In this document: one piece after another, positions 10,615-23,395 of the stretch
Position numbering within the stretch: position 1 is the stretch's first letter
Layout of the letters: each line of letters opens with the position of its first letter
Source of the DNA: Garcia nutans
Lineage: Eukaryota; Streptophyta; Magnoliopsida; Malpighiales; Euphorbiaceae
Assembly: GCA_947685225.1 (NCBI GenBank)
Contig: CANTUV010000053.1
Location: forward strand, 8,603,501 to 8,667,500
Length of the DNA stretch: 64,000 nt
Direction: 5' to 3'
The notes under the pieces: generated by a model
The model's database searches: none
What the model was told of the DNA's origin: nothing
Seen by the model: the letters and a program-made list of their open reading frames with translations, nothing else
Translations under genes and position numbers: made by a program

Positions 10615-11860
10615 TGTAACACCCCGATACCCTATATAAGTACTATGCGTATACCTAGTATACATACAGTAAATATATAAAGTATAAGGATGTCACTTTT
10701 CGTTACCTTTTAAAATATTTATAACAGAGTTCAAACCATAATACATTAATTTAAATAACATTTACAAAATCATTATCTTTACTAAAACTTCATTTATACA
10801 TATAAATACTCTCTCGTCAGAAATACATCATAATTAAAATTTATACATGTATGCATTACCCTCTAGTTGGTCTCGACAAACTTTACTCTTCTTGTGGCAT
10901 AACAAAAGACTTCATATCTTCCATCTATATACCTGCGCGAATAAACACCCGCGCTAAGCCCGAGAGCTTAGTAGTCCAAATATAAAATATAAACATATAG
11001 TATAGAAGTATTGATATATAATGATACATCGATTCAATATATAATTAGTTCTTATCATGTCTTCTTTTCTTTTTAATTTTATCTTTAATATATCCTAGCT
11101 AATTTCATATATGATGTATATATATACATAATATTATCACCAACCCCAATGCATCACCAATACTCAAACACACTTAATCATACTATCCATAAACCTAACT
11201 CAATCCATACACAACTTCAAAAAGAACCAAAGCAAACAAGAGAAATCTTACCAAAATGATGAAATTCCTTGAAATTCCAACTTGGTTACTTGGAATCTCT
11301 CTCAACTTTGGAGCTTAGAACATCAAACCCTTCTTTTACTCTCTTGCTTTCCTTTGTCTTAGGTGAGCCGGCCACACAAGGAAAAAGAAGAAGAAATGAT
11401 GAAGAAAACACAAAGTCAATAGGCATTAAATACTCCTCCAAAAGAAAATTACTATCTTACCCTCATACACATTTTAATTCTCTTTACAAGCTCTTGCCCA
11501 TTTTGGTAATTTCACATTCAACAATTTAAATATCTTCTTCCCTTGACTAAGCACTTTGACCAACATATATGTCATATATATTGCCATATACCCAACATAT
11601 ACACTATCTCTCTCTATACAATTCTTTCCTTTGCAAATACACATATTCATTTCTCTCAAATACTTTTACCATTCAACCAAACCCTATACAAATATACCAC
11701 TTATCAATTACACATTCAAATCAATTATAACAATATTATCATAACTTCTAGGCACACTTAGGGATATTACAATTAGACATATACATATACATCACATATA
11801 CATTAAATCCAAATACAACAACTCCTCCAAAACTTTTAAGGTATATCTCGGGATATTACA
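10615..11860 (-). repeat. 3' LTR of the non-autonomous element
   Basis: TGTAACACCCCGATACC...GGGATATTACA. ORFs inside (11269-11529 plus, 11474-11659 minus, 11543-11761 plus) occur identically in the other LTR and are not genes. Double hairpin at 10931-10974. Confidence 0.94.
10931..10974 (-). other. Double-hairpin motif, LTR subfamily A
   Basis: The minus strand reads CTAAGC-TCTCGG-GCTTAG then GCGCG...CGCGC and AGGT. Loops differ from the chromovirus copy while both stems are kept. The same motif is at 15719-15762 in the second LTR. Confidence 0.75.
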
Positions 11861-11896
11861 ATTCTCTCCCCCTTAAATAATTTCGTCCTCGAAATT
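11861..11896 (-). other. Polypurine tract and adjacent AATTTCG/CGAAATT hairpin
   Basis: The minus strand reads AAGGGGGAGAGAAT directly before the 3' LTR. The palindrome at 11879-11896 (AATTTCG, loop AGGA, CGAAATT) precedes it, the same arrangement as 60381-60418 in the chromovirus. Confidence 0.85.
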
Positions 11897-14800
11897 AACC
11901 AGTTCAATAACACTCCCTTCTTAACAATATGCCATCTTAAATCTTCATATATTATGAATAGTATTCTTATATTCTGGTTTCATCCAATCACATAATGTGT
12001 ATTCTTCCTCCTAGAATCAATCATCTTTTTCAATTCCATAACTTGTCGTAATATATATATCTTATTATATTTTATCCAATATTCAAAATAACTCATTACA
12101 ATCCCAAATACCTTATCTATGTACAAGAATCCAATCATCTTCGTCCCATTATTACATTCAAATACTTTACCACTTCATCTCTTTATAACTATTCTCTTAA
12201 TTTACACTAAAAAAAATCATTGATTCACCACCTTGGTGAAATCTAGATCATTCGATCAATTTGTCACAATATACCACATTCAATCTGGTTTGATTCAAAC
12301 CAACAATTAACTTATTTAAATTTATCATTGGATTTCACAATATATATAACTTAATTCCATTAGATCCAACTTATTTCCACCTTCTAATTCCTTTAACTCC
12401 ATATTCAACTTTTTGAAACTATGATCATTAATAACAAATCACTTCCAATTATCTTTCAATATACACATAATTTATCTTCTATTATCTTAGTACAATTTCC
12501 ACCAAATTCGCAAGATTATCTCGTACCATATTTATTACTCATAATTCACTCATTTAAACTTTATAACCATCCACTTATTCAACTCATACCATAAACATAT
12601 TCAATATAACTTTCAATCACAAATTACACTTTTTCCCATTTATCATCTCTTCACCTTTTTATAACATTACTATAATTACAATAATTGCCTTTTTATTACA
12701 TTATTCATAACTCAAAATATTATCACAATTCTCTTTCCTTTCTTTACTTTTCAAAATTATAACCAAATTGTTAACACAAAAGTTATAAGATACACATTTA
12801 CCAATCATAACTTTCAACCATGATACCAGAAACATAATTGTCTGTTTTACCAAAATTGTGCTACAATCAAATCATTTCAATCCAAATTCTGTGGATAACA
12901 AAGCTAACCGACCACACACATTAAACAAATCATATGGCCATAAGAGCTTAATGGTCACATTTGTAACTTATAGATCAATACTATTCCTTAATTATTCTGT
13001 TTCCAAACTTTTCAATTACACTGCTAAGTTGGATCACAAGGATTATATATCCATTCTCCAAACTTTGGCTACATCAAGATTTAGCACATTCCAACTTCAC
13101 TTCAAAACACTTTGTTCTTGATTACTTGATCATTAATAGCCTAATTCATATTCAAAAATGTTATCTTTAACATCTCCTATGCACAACATTTGATCATATA
13201 CAATTTTTACCCAAGTTCGTTCATTACTCTATTTCCAATTTATCTCTTCTCGAAATTTCATACATTATACTTTCTTCTTCCATTACAATCTCTTTCTATA
13301 CCTGTATACATAAAACATTTCCTCATACACTTACTTTGAACCTATAACCATATTACTGTCCAATATTTTCCAAATAAATTCTCATTTCATCATCATAGCA
13401 TATACATTATTGAATGCTCTCACATTTCATATACTCTTATTGATATATTCATAGCAATTTACATTATACACATATAGCATTATTCATAGGTATCAATGAT
13501 ATAATAGATTTCTTAACACATTTATAATCAAATGGTTTAAGGTTCAAAGTCATATAAATATATGAAATCAAATAGGGTTTTGTACTTACTATTCATAGCT
13601 TCTCAAACCATATTCATTTTATGTAATTGCTCAAGTGTTATAATCATTTCATTACATTTCTCATTTCATATGCAATTCATTACTCAATGACATTGATGCC
13701 TCAACAAACTCACCTTATGCACATCACAACATATAATACATTCATATATTAGTCTCATTTTTAAGCCTTTAGATCACAAATTACAGGTCATATCAACATT
13801 TAAGTCCCCACGGTCGTGGCCTTCAAGAGCCACGGCCGTGGCATAGAAAACTCTTCTGTGCTACCAAAATGCATAAAGACACAGTCATGTTTGTAACCCC
13901 ACGGTCGTGGCCCTCACTTACCACGGCCGTGGCATCCAATCCGGGACTGTTTTTCCAAGACAACTCAAGTATTTTACATTTATTTCTTCTCATTGCACAA
14001 CATCATTCTTATCCCTTTTTGACATGGCTTAAGTTATTTATCAATTCCACACATATATATATCCTAACCATAATAATACTTCACAAATTCTTAGTCACCT
14101 TACCAAGGTGACATCTCTCTCACCTTTATTTTGAAATGCATTTAATATATCATCTTTATATCCGTTTGTTTACCATTCAACGTATATATATATTTTACCC
14201 ATATATTTATACATATATACATTACACCCAATAATATACACATTGAGCCCAATAGCTCCTATACACTTAATTATATGCTCTTTTTTTTTTGCAATAAAAT
14301 GACTTAAAATAGCTCCTTTTCATTTGCTTATCTATTTCTCTTTTTACTTCAAAACAAATTCTCATACCATCAATCACATTACTTAAGTCATAATACTTTC
14401 ATATGCAATATTAATCATTTCACCTGGCTCAGGTATTGAATATACATTAAACCATCAATATCCAATCAATCTTTATCAAATTCTAGTAGGACTTTAACTT
14501 TTCAACTTACTACTTTGTTTAAACTTCAATTTACCAAACTCATCTTTTCTTAAAATCAACTTTAAAAACATCTTGGATATATATATATATATATCTATAT
14601 ATCACAAAGCAATATCAACACATATTTCTTCCCCAATTATTAAGCTCATTTCGAAAAATCTCAAATATCATATATTATTACCATTACCATGAGCTTTCAC
14701 AATATCCAAGCATCTCACATTTCTAACCTTGAATTCACAATGTTTGCATTATAACAACAATACCAATTGATATTCTTACTTAACCAATATTTTTTTTTAA

Positions 14801-15380
14801 ACAAAACCTTAACTTTATATATATATCCTAAACTTTAAATAGTCACACTTTATCTATACTCATCAACTCATTCCATATCCCACCATACTCTTTTCATTTC
14901 AATAACATATCTTTCAATATTATCAATCCAGCAATATTTCCTCCATCTAACTAACCCAACACAACCTTATTATAAAGAGATTCAAAGTGTAGAAGAGAGA
15001 GTACATATTCTAATCTTAATTTTGTTTCCATCTCATTTTCAGCTTTATTTTCCGTTTCATTTCTTTATACTTCAACACATTCAACACTTTCCTTTACTAG
15101 CATAAATTTCCATTTTTAATTATCAATTAGACTTATATAAATTCATATCATTTCATTTTTCTAATTTTATTTTCATGTAAAACATCATTCACACATTAAC
15201 ATCCATTTCATATAACATAGATATACTACAAATCATATAATGCCACCTCCGAGACCAACCTAGGTGTGAATGCATATGCATGTATTACAAATTTCATTTT
15301 CAAAACTCTTCTTTTTAATTCATTTTAAGCGTTTCAAAACTTTTTCTTTTTAATTTTACTTAGGCCGAGAATCTCGAACC
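11876..15380 (-). other. Non-coding interior of the non-autonomous element
   Basis: 3.5 kb of very AT-rich DNA, C-rich and G-poor on the plus strand, without any retroelement protein similarity in six frames. It contains two CCACGG(T/C)CGTGGC palindromes (13806-13937). Function unknown; in such elements the interior serves mainly as packaged RNA. Confidence 0.8.
13806..13937. repeat. CCACGGTCGTGGC/CCACGGCCGTGGC palindrome pair
   Basis: Two tandem units, each with CCACGGTCGTGGC followed after a short spacer by CCACGGCCGTGGCAT. A GC island of about 130 bp in AT-rich DNA, similar in style to the LTR arrays elsewhere but in the interior. Confidence 0.85.
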
Positions 15381-15395
15381 TAAGCTCTGATACCA
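15381..15395 (-). other. Primer binding site, tRNA-iMet type
   Basis: The minus strand reads TGGTATCAGAGCTTA seven bases from the 5' LTR, complementary to the 3' end of initiator tRNA-Met. Confidence 0.88.
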
Positions 15396-15402
15396 AAACA
15401 AT

Positions 15403-16648
15403 TGTAACACCCCGATACCCTATATAAGTACTATGCGTATACCTAGTATACATACAGTAAATATATAAAGTATAAGGATGTCACTTTTCGTTACCTTTTA
15501 AAATATTTATAACAGAGTTCAAACCATAATACATTAATTTAAATAACATTTACAAAATCATTATCTTTACTAAAACTTCATTTATACATATAAATACTCT
15601 CTCGTCAGAAATACATCATAATTAAAATTTATACATGTATGCATTACCCTCTAGTTGGTCTCGACAAACTTTACTCTTCTTGTGGCATAACAAAAGACTT
15701 CATATCTTCCATCTATATACCTGCGCGAATAAACACCCGCGCTAAGCCCGAGAGCTTAGTAGTCCAAATATAAAATATAAACATATAGTATAGAAGTATT
15801 GATATATAATGATACATCGATTCAATATATAATTAGTTCTTATCATGTCTTCTTTTCTTTTTAATTTTATCTTTAATATATCCTAGCTAATTTCATATAT
15901 GATGTATATATATACATAATATTATCACCAACCCCAATGCATCACCAATACTCAAACACACTTAATCATACTATCCATAAACCTAACTCAATCCATACAC
16001 AACTTCAAAAAGAACCAAAGCAAACAAGAGAAATCTTACCAAAATGATGAAATTCCTTGAAATTCCAACTTGGTTACTTGGAATCTCTCTCAACTTTGGA
16101 GCTTAGAACATCAAACCCTTCTTTTACTCTCTTGCTTTCCTTTGTCTTAGGTAAGCCGGCCACACAAGGAAAAAGAAGAAGAAATGATGAAGAAAACACA
16201 AAGTCAATAGGCATTAAATACTCCTCCAAAAGAAAATTACTATCTTACCCTCATACACATTTTAATTCTCTTTACAAGCTCTTGCCCATTTTGGTAATTT
16301 CACATTCAACAATTTAAATATCTTCTTCCCTTGACTAAGCACTTTGACCAACATATATGTCATATATATTGCCATATACCCAACATATACACTATCTCTC
16401 TCTATACAATTCTTTCCTTTGCAAATACACATATTCATTTCTCTCAAATACTTTTACCATTCAACCAAACCCTATACAAATATACCACTTATCAATTACA
16501 CATTCAAATCAATTATAACAATATTATCATAACTTCTAGGCACACTTAGGGATATTACAATTAGACATATACATATACATCACATATACATTAAATCCAA
16601 ATACAACAACTCCTCCAAAACTTTTAAGGTATATCTCGGGATATTACA
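15403..16648 (-). repeat. 5' LTR of the non-autonomous element
   Basis: Copy of 10615-11860 with one substitution seen; ends CA followed by duplication AAATG. Confidence 0.94.
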
Positions 16649-16854
16649 AAATGTATGCAATCATATAGGGTTTGTACTTACCTCTAAGAGCAACTCACAC
16701 CAATTCCAAACTCCTCTTCCAAGAATCCTTCAACACTTGCATTAGGGCAACTCAATCTCTTCAAAACCTAATCCAAAGGTGATTATACACACTCACTTAG
16801 TGATACACATGAGAAAATAAGAACAAGAACCAACTAGGGCAAACTCTACACATG

Positions 16855-17205
16855 ACACGCTTAACAACACGGGCGTGCCCCTGATCGTGCCCTCAATCCA
16901 CAACACAGAAGCTTTAACATGCTCAGTGACATGGGCATGTCACTGGCCGTGTCAATCCTCCCACGTCACAGTAGCTATGACACGCTCAGTGACATGGGCG
17001 TGTCACTAGACGTGTCAATCCTCCCTCAACACAGAAGCTATGACACGCTCAGTGACATGGGCGTTCACTAGACGTGTCAATCCTCCCTCAACACAGAAGC
17101 TATGACACGCTCAGTGACATGGGCGTGTCACTGGTCATGTCACCCATTCAGAAAACAGAACCATTGACACGCCCAAAGACTTGGTCATGCTCATGGGTGT
17201 GTCAG
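16855..17205. repeat. GC-rich GACACGC...GGGCGTGTC array, LTR subfamily C
   Basis: About five units, three of which form a near-perfect tandem of roughly 63 bp (about 16975-17150): CACAGAAGCTATGACACGCT, CAGTGACATGGGCGTGTCAC and a TAGACGTGTC or TGGCCGTGTC tail. The CAGTAGCTATGACACG junction recurs in other LTR families. Confidence 0.9.
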
Positions 17206-18065
17206 GCCAAAAACCCTAATTCCGACACCAACAACACCACATCCAACAAACATCTTACTTAACCCTTTTCCACTCCAAACAATCTTACCCAAAACCATCA
17301 ATAAACCATAATAAACTTGCATAAACACCAAAAAAACTCAATACATATATCAAACACAAATCACAACCATAATCACAACTCAACCCATACACAATCCACA
17401 ACACTTGCTTTCCATTACCAAACTTAACCTTTCCTTCAAACCAACCCCAAAATCAAAACCAATAAGACCAAACACTCTCAAACACACCACAATTAAACAT
17501 ACACATATCAACAACAACCATACACCAAGCTCAAATACACAAACTCCAAAAGAACACAAAAAAAAACAAGTTGGAAACTTACCAAAAGTGAAGAAAATCC
17601 TTCAAACTCCAACTTCATCTCTTGAAACACCTTCAAAACTTGAGTTAAGAAGCAACAAAAATCCCTTTCCTTCTAGCTATGGTGACATCCGGTCAAAGAA
17701 AAGAAAGAAGAAGAAGAACAAGGAAAGTCAAACTACACACTTGTCTCTTAACCACAAAATTCTCCAATAAATCTCCACCAAGCAATTTAATATAATATAA
17801 TAATAATTAACCAAAATATCATCTTCCACTTATATTAATTCCATTTTAAAATAATTAATTAACTCATTTTACCATCTCATTAGTTGACTTGTATATGTTG
17901 TATATATCTCTATATATACAACATTTACACACTCCTCCTAAGCATTATTACACACTTCTCTTTTCTTCTCTTACCACTTAATCATAAGTATATACTTTAT
18001 ATCATTAAATCCAATTTCAACAATAATCATTCCAAAAATTTTAGGGTATAGTTTGGAATATTACA

Positions 18066-20625
18066 AATAACATTATTAAATTAGTCTACTAACCAAATTC
18101 TAAGTTAACTTTCTTTTTCTGACTCATGCATCATAAGAAAAATAATTCAACTTTAAATACAATGTCAAATGCATCTTTCCTACCTGAAAAAAAAAAACTA
18201 AAAACCCATGAATATTTTTAAAACTTGGCTCTTTAAAATACATCTTTAGACTTGCTTGGGTTGAACTGATCAAGTATATTTTCATAAAGATAATGTATGT
18301 TTTCATAAAGGTAATGTATATCTTAGCAGTTTTAAGTTCTTCGCAAACACCACAATAATTAGTCTCAGCCATGGTTGTATTAAAATTAATAATGGAGAGG
18401 TTGACTCTCTTACCCATCAAGTGAAATTTAAATCAAGAGTTTTCAAATCAGAATTTGTAGATTTCATAAATTGAAAAGTAGAATAAAGCTCCTTAACTAA
18501 TTCCATATATAGAGAGCAATTAAGCACAAAGTAAAATTTCCAACCAATTCATATAATCAATTCAATCACTTTATTGATAATAATCAAACACCCAAAAGTG
18601 GAAATTTTGGTATACTTACCTGGAAAGATCGACAACCCATAAATGATAGCATACCAAATATCGAATTCAAGGCTCCTACTCAAACCCACCTTTAATTATT
18701 GAGACATAAATTTCTCTTTTCAAATGCAAGACTAATGTCTTTTGGATTTGGCACAGATTCTCACTCCCCTCTATTATAGGCTGTGATTTTCAATATTTGG
18801 AGCACTAGATGCTATTTTTTTTTTTAAAATTTTACCTTAAAGGACCAGACCTATGACAATTTGGGTTGAATCTTCATTGAAACTTTTATCTCAAAGGTGG
18901 GAGGGTTGTTGTTGATTGATATTTTTTTATGCTTGAGAAACTTGAATAATAACAACCATAAGCTTAACTAAATTGTTGTTCTATTGTAAAATCAGCAAAA
19001 AGAACCTCAAATTATGTAGAATGAGAAACATTCACAAGAAGAAGAACTACAATTTCTCAAACAAGAAGCTCCTTCTCCACTTTCTAGAATTTCTAGCAGT
19101 GAAGATTGTGACTTCATAACCATTCTTTCTCCATAGCATTTTCAAATTACTACTGCAACCACAGAGAAATTGAAGACAAATCTGAAATGGTTGATAACTT
19201 GGTTCGTGTGAGAGAGAAGATAGAGAGAGGGGTTTGGTCGCGATTTATTGTGTGATGGTGGCTACTGGGTTCGATCGATGGAGAGAGGAGAGAGAGGGGG
19301 GAAAGGGCTATGTTTATGATGGCTAAAATGAAAAAGAGGAAGAGAGAAAAAAAAATTATAGGGTTTTAAGTTATTTTATGTAACATACCCATCATGCCCC
19401 TTTAATGTTTTCTTCTTTTGTTTGTCTTTTCTCTCCTTAAAATGTCATTCCCCATTTTAAATATGTAAAATAATTTTATTGAGTGTCCATATTAAAAATC
19501 ACCATTACTATCCCTTCCTCCATTTTAGACCTGAAAAAATTAAATAAATAAATATCGGTGATCTCCTAGGAAAAGAGATGGACAATAAATATCACTATCA
19601 TTTTTATTATTATACTTTTTATTTTTTTATTTTTTAATATATAAAAATAAAATTAAAGAAAAATAAAATAAATGTAAAGTTAAAATAAAATCTAAACAAG
19701 TTAAAATGAAAATCAAGTGAATCAAAACTAAAGAAAGAATAGACATATGAAATAAAAAAAAAAAAGAAACAAAATGTAGAAAAGGAAAAGAAACATGGTT
19801 GCCTCCCATTTGCGCCTTTGTTTAGAGTATTTGGCTAGACATTACCCTTGTACTCTAGTGAACATCCTAAATTAATTTCTTCGATATTGGCTGCATGAGA
19901 TCCTTCATGATTGTTATGCTAGAGTTTGTTACTTCCCACTTCAGCTTCTTGACTTTATGTAAAGTCTCTAAAATTTCCTTTCCCTCTTTTTCTTTTTTTG
20001 ACTTAGCAATCCTTTGTGGGGGAGGTGTGGAATAACCAATGGTTTGGGCTAATCAACTTTGGAGTACTTAACAAATTGCATCTCCTCTTGAACAATAATT
20101 TCAAATCCAAGGCTTATCCTATGGTGCAAATTTTTCAGCAGCTCTTCTCCATTAATTCTCCAAATTGTGAATGCATGCTCTGGTCTTCTGTTGAAATTCT
20201 TGAGTGTTAGTCAAGAATAATTCAAATATTTTATTAAGAGACATACTAGGTGTGGGTGATGGTGGCTGCTGTTGCTGAGGTAGCCATAGTTGAATTTGTT
20301 GAAAGTTTGACAGTTCCACTCCATAGTTGGTTCGAATGATCTCCCCACTCTAAATTATAAGCGTTAAGGTATGGATCATAACTTTATTGTGGTTGATCAT
20401 CTTTTTGAAGTATACGATATCCCATTTATGTGAAATCATAAACTCTAGCTTGCTGCCTATTACCTGCAACCATTCTTTGCACCCAAGTTGTTAGATAAAA
20501 AATCTTGGATTCAAGAGAAGACATACTTACCTCGTTTAAAATTTCTCTCTTGTATCCAAATTGATGTAAATTGACAGCCATAAAATTCATTATAATCAAA
20601 AGAAATAAAACAAGTTAATATCAAC
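18066..20625 (-). other. Interior of the old Athila/Tat-type element
   Basis: Mostly unreadable. Near 19797 GGTTGCCTCCCATTTG parallels the sequence just upstream of the integrase tail of the Athila derivative (4048). A purine-rich block with GAGAGAGG runs (about 19205-19345) is low complexity. No intact frame. Confidence 0.45.
20216..20460 (-). pseudogene. Gag C-terminal remnant (Athila-like)
   Basis: A minus-strand frame reads PYLNAYNLEWGDHSNQLWSG, which parallels PYSNSYNPGWRNHSNFSW in the gag tail of the younger Athila derivative. The remaining gag is not recognisable. Assigned by this short similarity and by its place next to the primer site. Confidence 0.5.
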
Positions 20626-20643
20626 TCCCATGCAACAACACCA
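20626..20643 (-). other. Decayed primer binding site (tRNA-Asp type)
   Basis: The minus strand reads TGGTGTTGTTGCATGGGA, matching TGGCGCCGTTGCCGGGG with five changes, three of which are C to T on that strand, as expected from deamination of methylated DNA. It lies five bases from the LTR start at 20649. Confidence 0.65.
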
Positions 20644-21903
20644 AAATTTGATGGGTGTCAAATCCACAAAAAATAAAAATCTATTATTGGACAAAAATAA
20701 AATTGTAAAGGCAGTGAATAGAATCGAATCCTCAGAGAATTGATTACTTAAATTAATTTCTCTTGAAAACCTAAAGTCTGAGTTGAATAAAATTAAATAT
20801 GGAGTTTTATGATTGAAGATTAAAATACATTCAGAATTGAAATTAAAATTAATCCTGATAATTAAATAGCAGCAAAATAAAGTTGAAAAATATTAATGAT
20901 GATGATTTCAATCAAAGGGAATAATCTTGGTTTCAATTCTTATATTTAATCATTGATACAAAAATAATTTTCTTAATTTTTCAGTAAATTAGTTCTAGCT
21001 AACTGAGAGACCTCATTAGATAATCTTTCCTTAGGTGATAAATTAGTTAAGAGATGCTCTATGACTAACTATTATTATTGAATAACCCTATAGGGATGTC
21101 CTTTATTATTTAACTCACTAAAAGCTTCAAGATTTAGGACCTAATTCTAATCAACAAATTCTACCACGAAATTTATTTAAATTAGATTGTGTATTTTCTT
21201 AGTGCTACGCCTAATTGCCACAAGTATTAAAAGTTAAGAACAATTATGAATTCTAAGTTTTGAATGACGATATATTATTCAACTTGTAACACCCTTATAT
21301 CCTATATACGTACAATACATATTTCTAGCATATGTAAAATATGTATATACGGTACAAAAATGTCACCGACCGGTTTAATAAAAGATTTTTACATTTCAAA
21401 TTTAAAATTTTAAATACTAAATATATAAAATTAAATATTATATAAATATTCTTTGCTCGTTATAGGAACCCAAAATAAACATTTTATATGAAAATCTCTG
21501 AAAAAAATTTGCCAAGGTTTTGTCTGTAATTTGGATGTTTTCAAAATTTAGCAAAACACAACCTGCAAAAAGAATACACTCTCAAATAATTTCAATTCAC
21601 CATCTCAACCATACTCCTCAATTTCACCAAGTTTCTCAAACTTTTATATACATATATATATATATAATTTAAAACACATTCACACTCCCATTTTAAATAA
21701 CTTAACCCAAATTTTCTTTATAGTTTATAATATATAAAATCCAAAAAATAATATATTATGCATAATACTCAAAATATACAATAACACAGAATATATACAT
21801 GCTGCTGACAGTATTTTTGATCTTGATATCAACTCTACATGCTCAACCACAAGTCTAGACTCGACCTGATCTAGAAGAACTCTCTGGCTCAGCTGAATCT
21901 ACC

Positions 21904-21951
21904 CTGTCACCTGTGCGATGTAAACAATCACGCTAAACCGAAGCCTAGTGG
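21904..21951 (-). other. Double-hairpin motif, LTR subfamily D
   Basis: The minus strand reads CTAGGC-TTCG-GTTTAG (stem kept by two G-U pairs) followed by GCGTGAT...ATCGCAC and AGGTGACAG. Confidence 0.7.
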
Positions 21952-23149
21952 TATAAACTTTGATAATAACAAAAATCAAATGCAATGCCAATGCACAATG
22001 CTTATGAATATCACATCATTCCATTTTCTTATACTTTTCAAATATTTCACATAAAAACAAACATAAACATGGGCCCAAAGATAACTAATATGCTATTCAA
22101 ATTTCAGAGTTACTGTTTTGGTCTATAATGATACCATCTGTCTAGCCCCGTAGGCAATATATCAATGTAATAATCCAACTAGGCCTGAGCTAACGACCCA
22201 GTTATTTCATCCAGCCTAGCTTTAAATATTTATTTTTGAGGCTTACGACCCGGTCATTTCACCTCAAAAATATTTTCACAGTGACGCCCAGCGTCTAGCC
22301 CATAAGCAAGCATAGGCATGCCGCCAAATACAGAACTCTGAAAATTGAATAACATACTAGACACACAATTTATTCTTATTTCTCATTATTAATCTCTTTC
22401 TCATTGTCACATATTCAATATAGGCACATTGCCTTATTTTCTTTTTTTTTTCTCACTTTTCTCATTTTTCTCATTTATCTCAATATCAATTCATTTCATT
22501 ATATTTCCACATATCTCATTACATTATATCACATTTTTTTCATTCACAACACATTACCCAATCACTTTGGGTATTTCCACATAATACACATTTTAATCAC
22601 ATTTACACAATTTAGCCATTATCAATGGCTTTTCACAATGTATTTAACACATATATGACATTATAAATATCATAGTATATTATTCATGCACAATCAATAT
22701 ACCAAGTAGCTTAACACATTTTTCAACCAAAATGAGTTAAGCCCAAATGTCATGCAAACATAACCAATATATTCAAAGTTTGTACATACCTCAAATAGCA
22801 ACCCAAAGCAAACTTAAACAACCTCCAACCTTATCTTTCCAACTTTCCCTTCATCACTTGGATGAAGCAAATCAACCTCCCTCAATGCCTAAACCAAATG
22901 TGATAATAAATAATCATTTAGTATCACATTTAATGGCATTTTCAATAGTAAACCATAATTAAACATCACTTATAAGTGCACAATTGATGATATTTTATTC
23001 CTATTTCTTAATATGATTATTATCCAATTGAGTTTAATTTGTTTGTTCAAGTGTTTTTTAGAGTTAATTTCAGGAATTCTCTGTATTTTGAGGCTTATGG
23101 TCATTTCGGAGGAATTACGGATGAAAGTAGAAGAAAAGAGCAAAATTCA

Positions 23150-23372
23150 TCAATGGACACACCCATGGACATGGGCGTGTCGATGGACGTGCCCTTGATG
23201 CTGCATACAGAAGCATTGACACACCCAGTGACATGGGCGTGTCACCGAGCGTGTCTTTTGCAATGATTCACAGTAGCTGTGACACGCCCAGTGACATGGG
23301 CATGTCACTGGACGTGCCTTATGTTCAAATTCTCAGTGACAATGACACGCCCAGTGACATGGACGTGTCAGG
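23150..23372. repeat. GC-rich GACACGCCC...GGGCGTGTC array in the Tat-like LTR
   Basis: Four units: GACACACCCATGGACATGGG, GACACACCCAGTGACATGGG, GACACGCCCAGTGACATGGG and GACACGCCCAGTGACATGGA, each with a CGTGTC or ATGTCACTGGACGTGCC tail and a CACAGTAGCTGTGACACG-type junction. Practically the same unit as in chromovirus-type LTR subfamily C (16855-17205), though the LTRs are otherwise unrelated. Confidence 0.9.
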
Positions 23373-23386
23373 CAAAATTATCTACA

Positions 23387-23395
23387 CTATAAAAG
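23387..23395 (+). promoter_or_regulatory. TATA box of the Tat-like solo LTR
   Basis: CTATAAAAG, about 15 bases after the end of the repeat array. Inferred promoter. Confidence 0.6.

Larger units (their letters stand above)
10615..16648 (-). mobile_element. Young non-autonomous LTR retrotransposon (LARD-like, chromovirus-related)
   Basis: Two 1246-bp LTRs (10615-11860, 15403-16648) bounded by the 5-bp duplication AAATG (10610-10614, 16649-16653). By eye I find one difference between the LTRs (G at 11365, A at 16153), so the insertion is very recent. It has a tRNA-iMet primer site (15381-15395) and a polypurine tract (11861-11875). The 3.5-kb interior has no gag or pol, only short random ORFs. 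The LTR ends, primer site, polypurine tract and an adjacent hairpin resemble those of the coding chromovirus at 53170-62818, so proteins of such a relative probably mobilise it. Confidence 0.92.
9731..18065 (-). repeat. Chromovirus-type LTR (subfamily C), 5'-truncated on the plus strand, split by a nested element
   Basis: 9731-10614 plus 16649-18065 together match the solo LTR at 46766-49271 in order: GGCAG...GATCTTGAAG, the double hairpin (9841-9890), GCTTCAAGG repeats, GTTTGTACTTACCTC, the GC-rich array (16855-17205), a CTTCCACTT segment and the terminal GGAATATTACA. The first roughly 250 bases of the family, as seen at 46766-47010, are not recognisable, so the left border is approximate. 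It is interrupted by the 10615-16648 element. No coding capacity; probably a solo or broken LTR. Confidence 0.7.

Noticed and set aside
11269..11761. ORFs in 11269-11761 with identical copies at 16057-16549
   Set aside because: They lie in the two identical LTRs of the non-autonomous element; their conservation reflects the recent duplication of the LTR.
12858..14111. ORFs of 80-87 codons in the non-autonomous element as a novel cargo gene
   Set aside because: No codon structure or motif; open frames of this size are expected by chance here and no other evidence supports them.
16855..17205. Regularly spaced GC-rich palindromic repeats resembling a CRISPR array
   Set aside because: Eukaryotic LTR context, uneven spacing, similar spacers and no cas genes; a minisatellite-like LTR array fits better.
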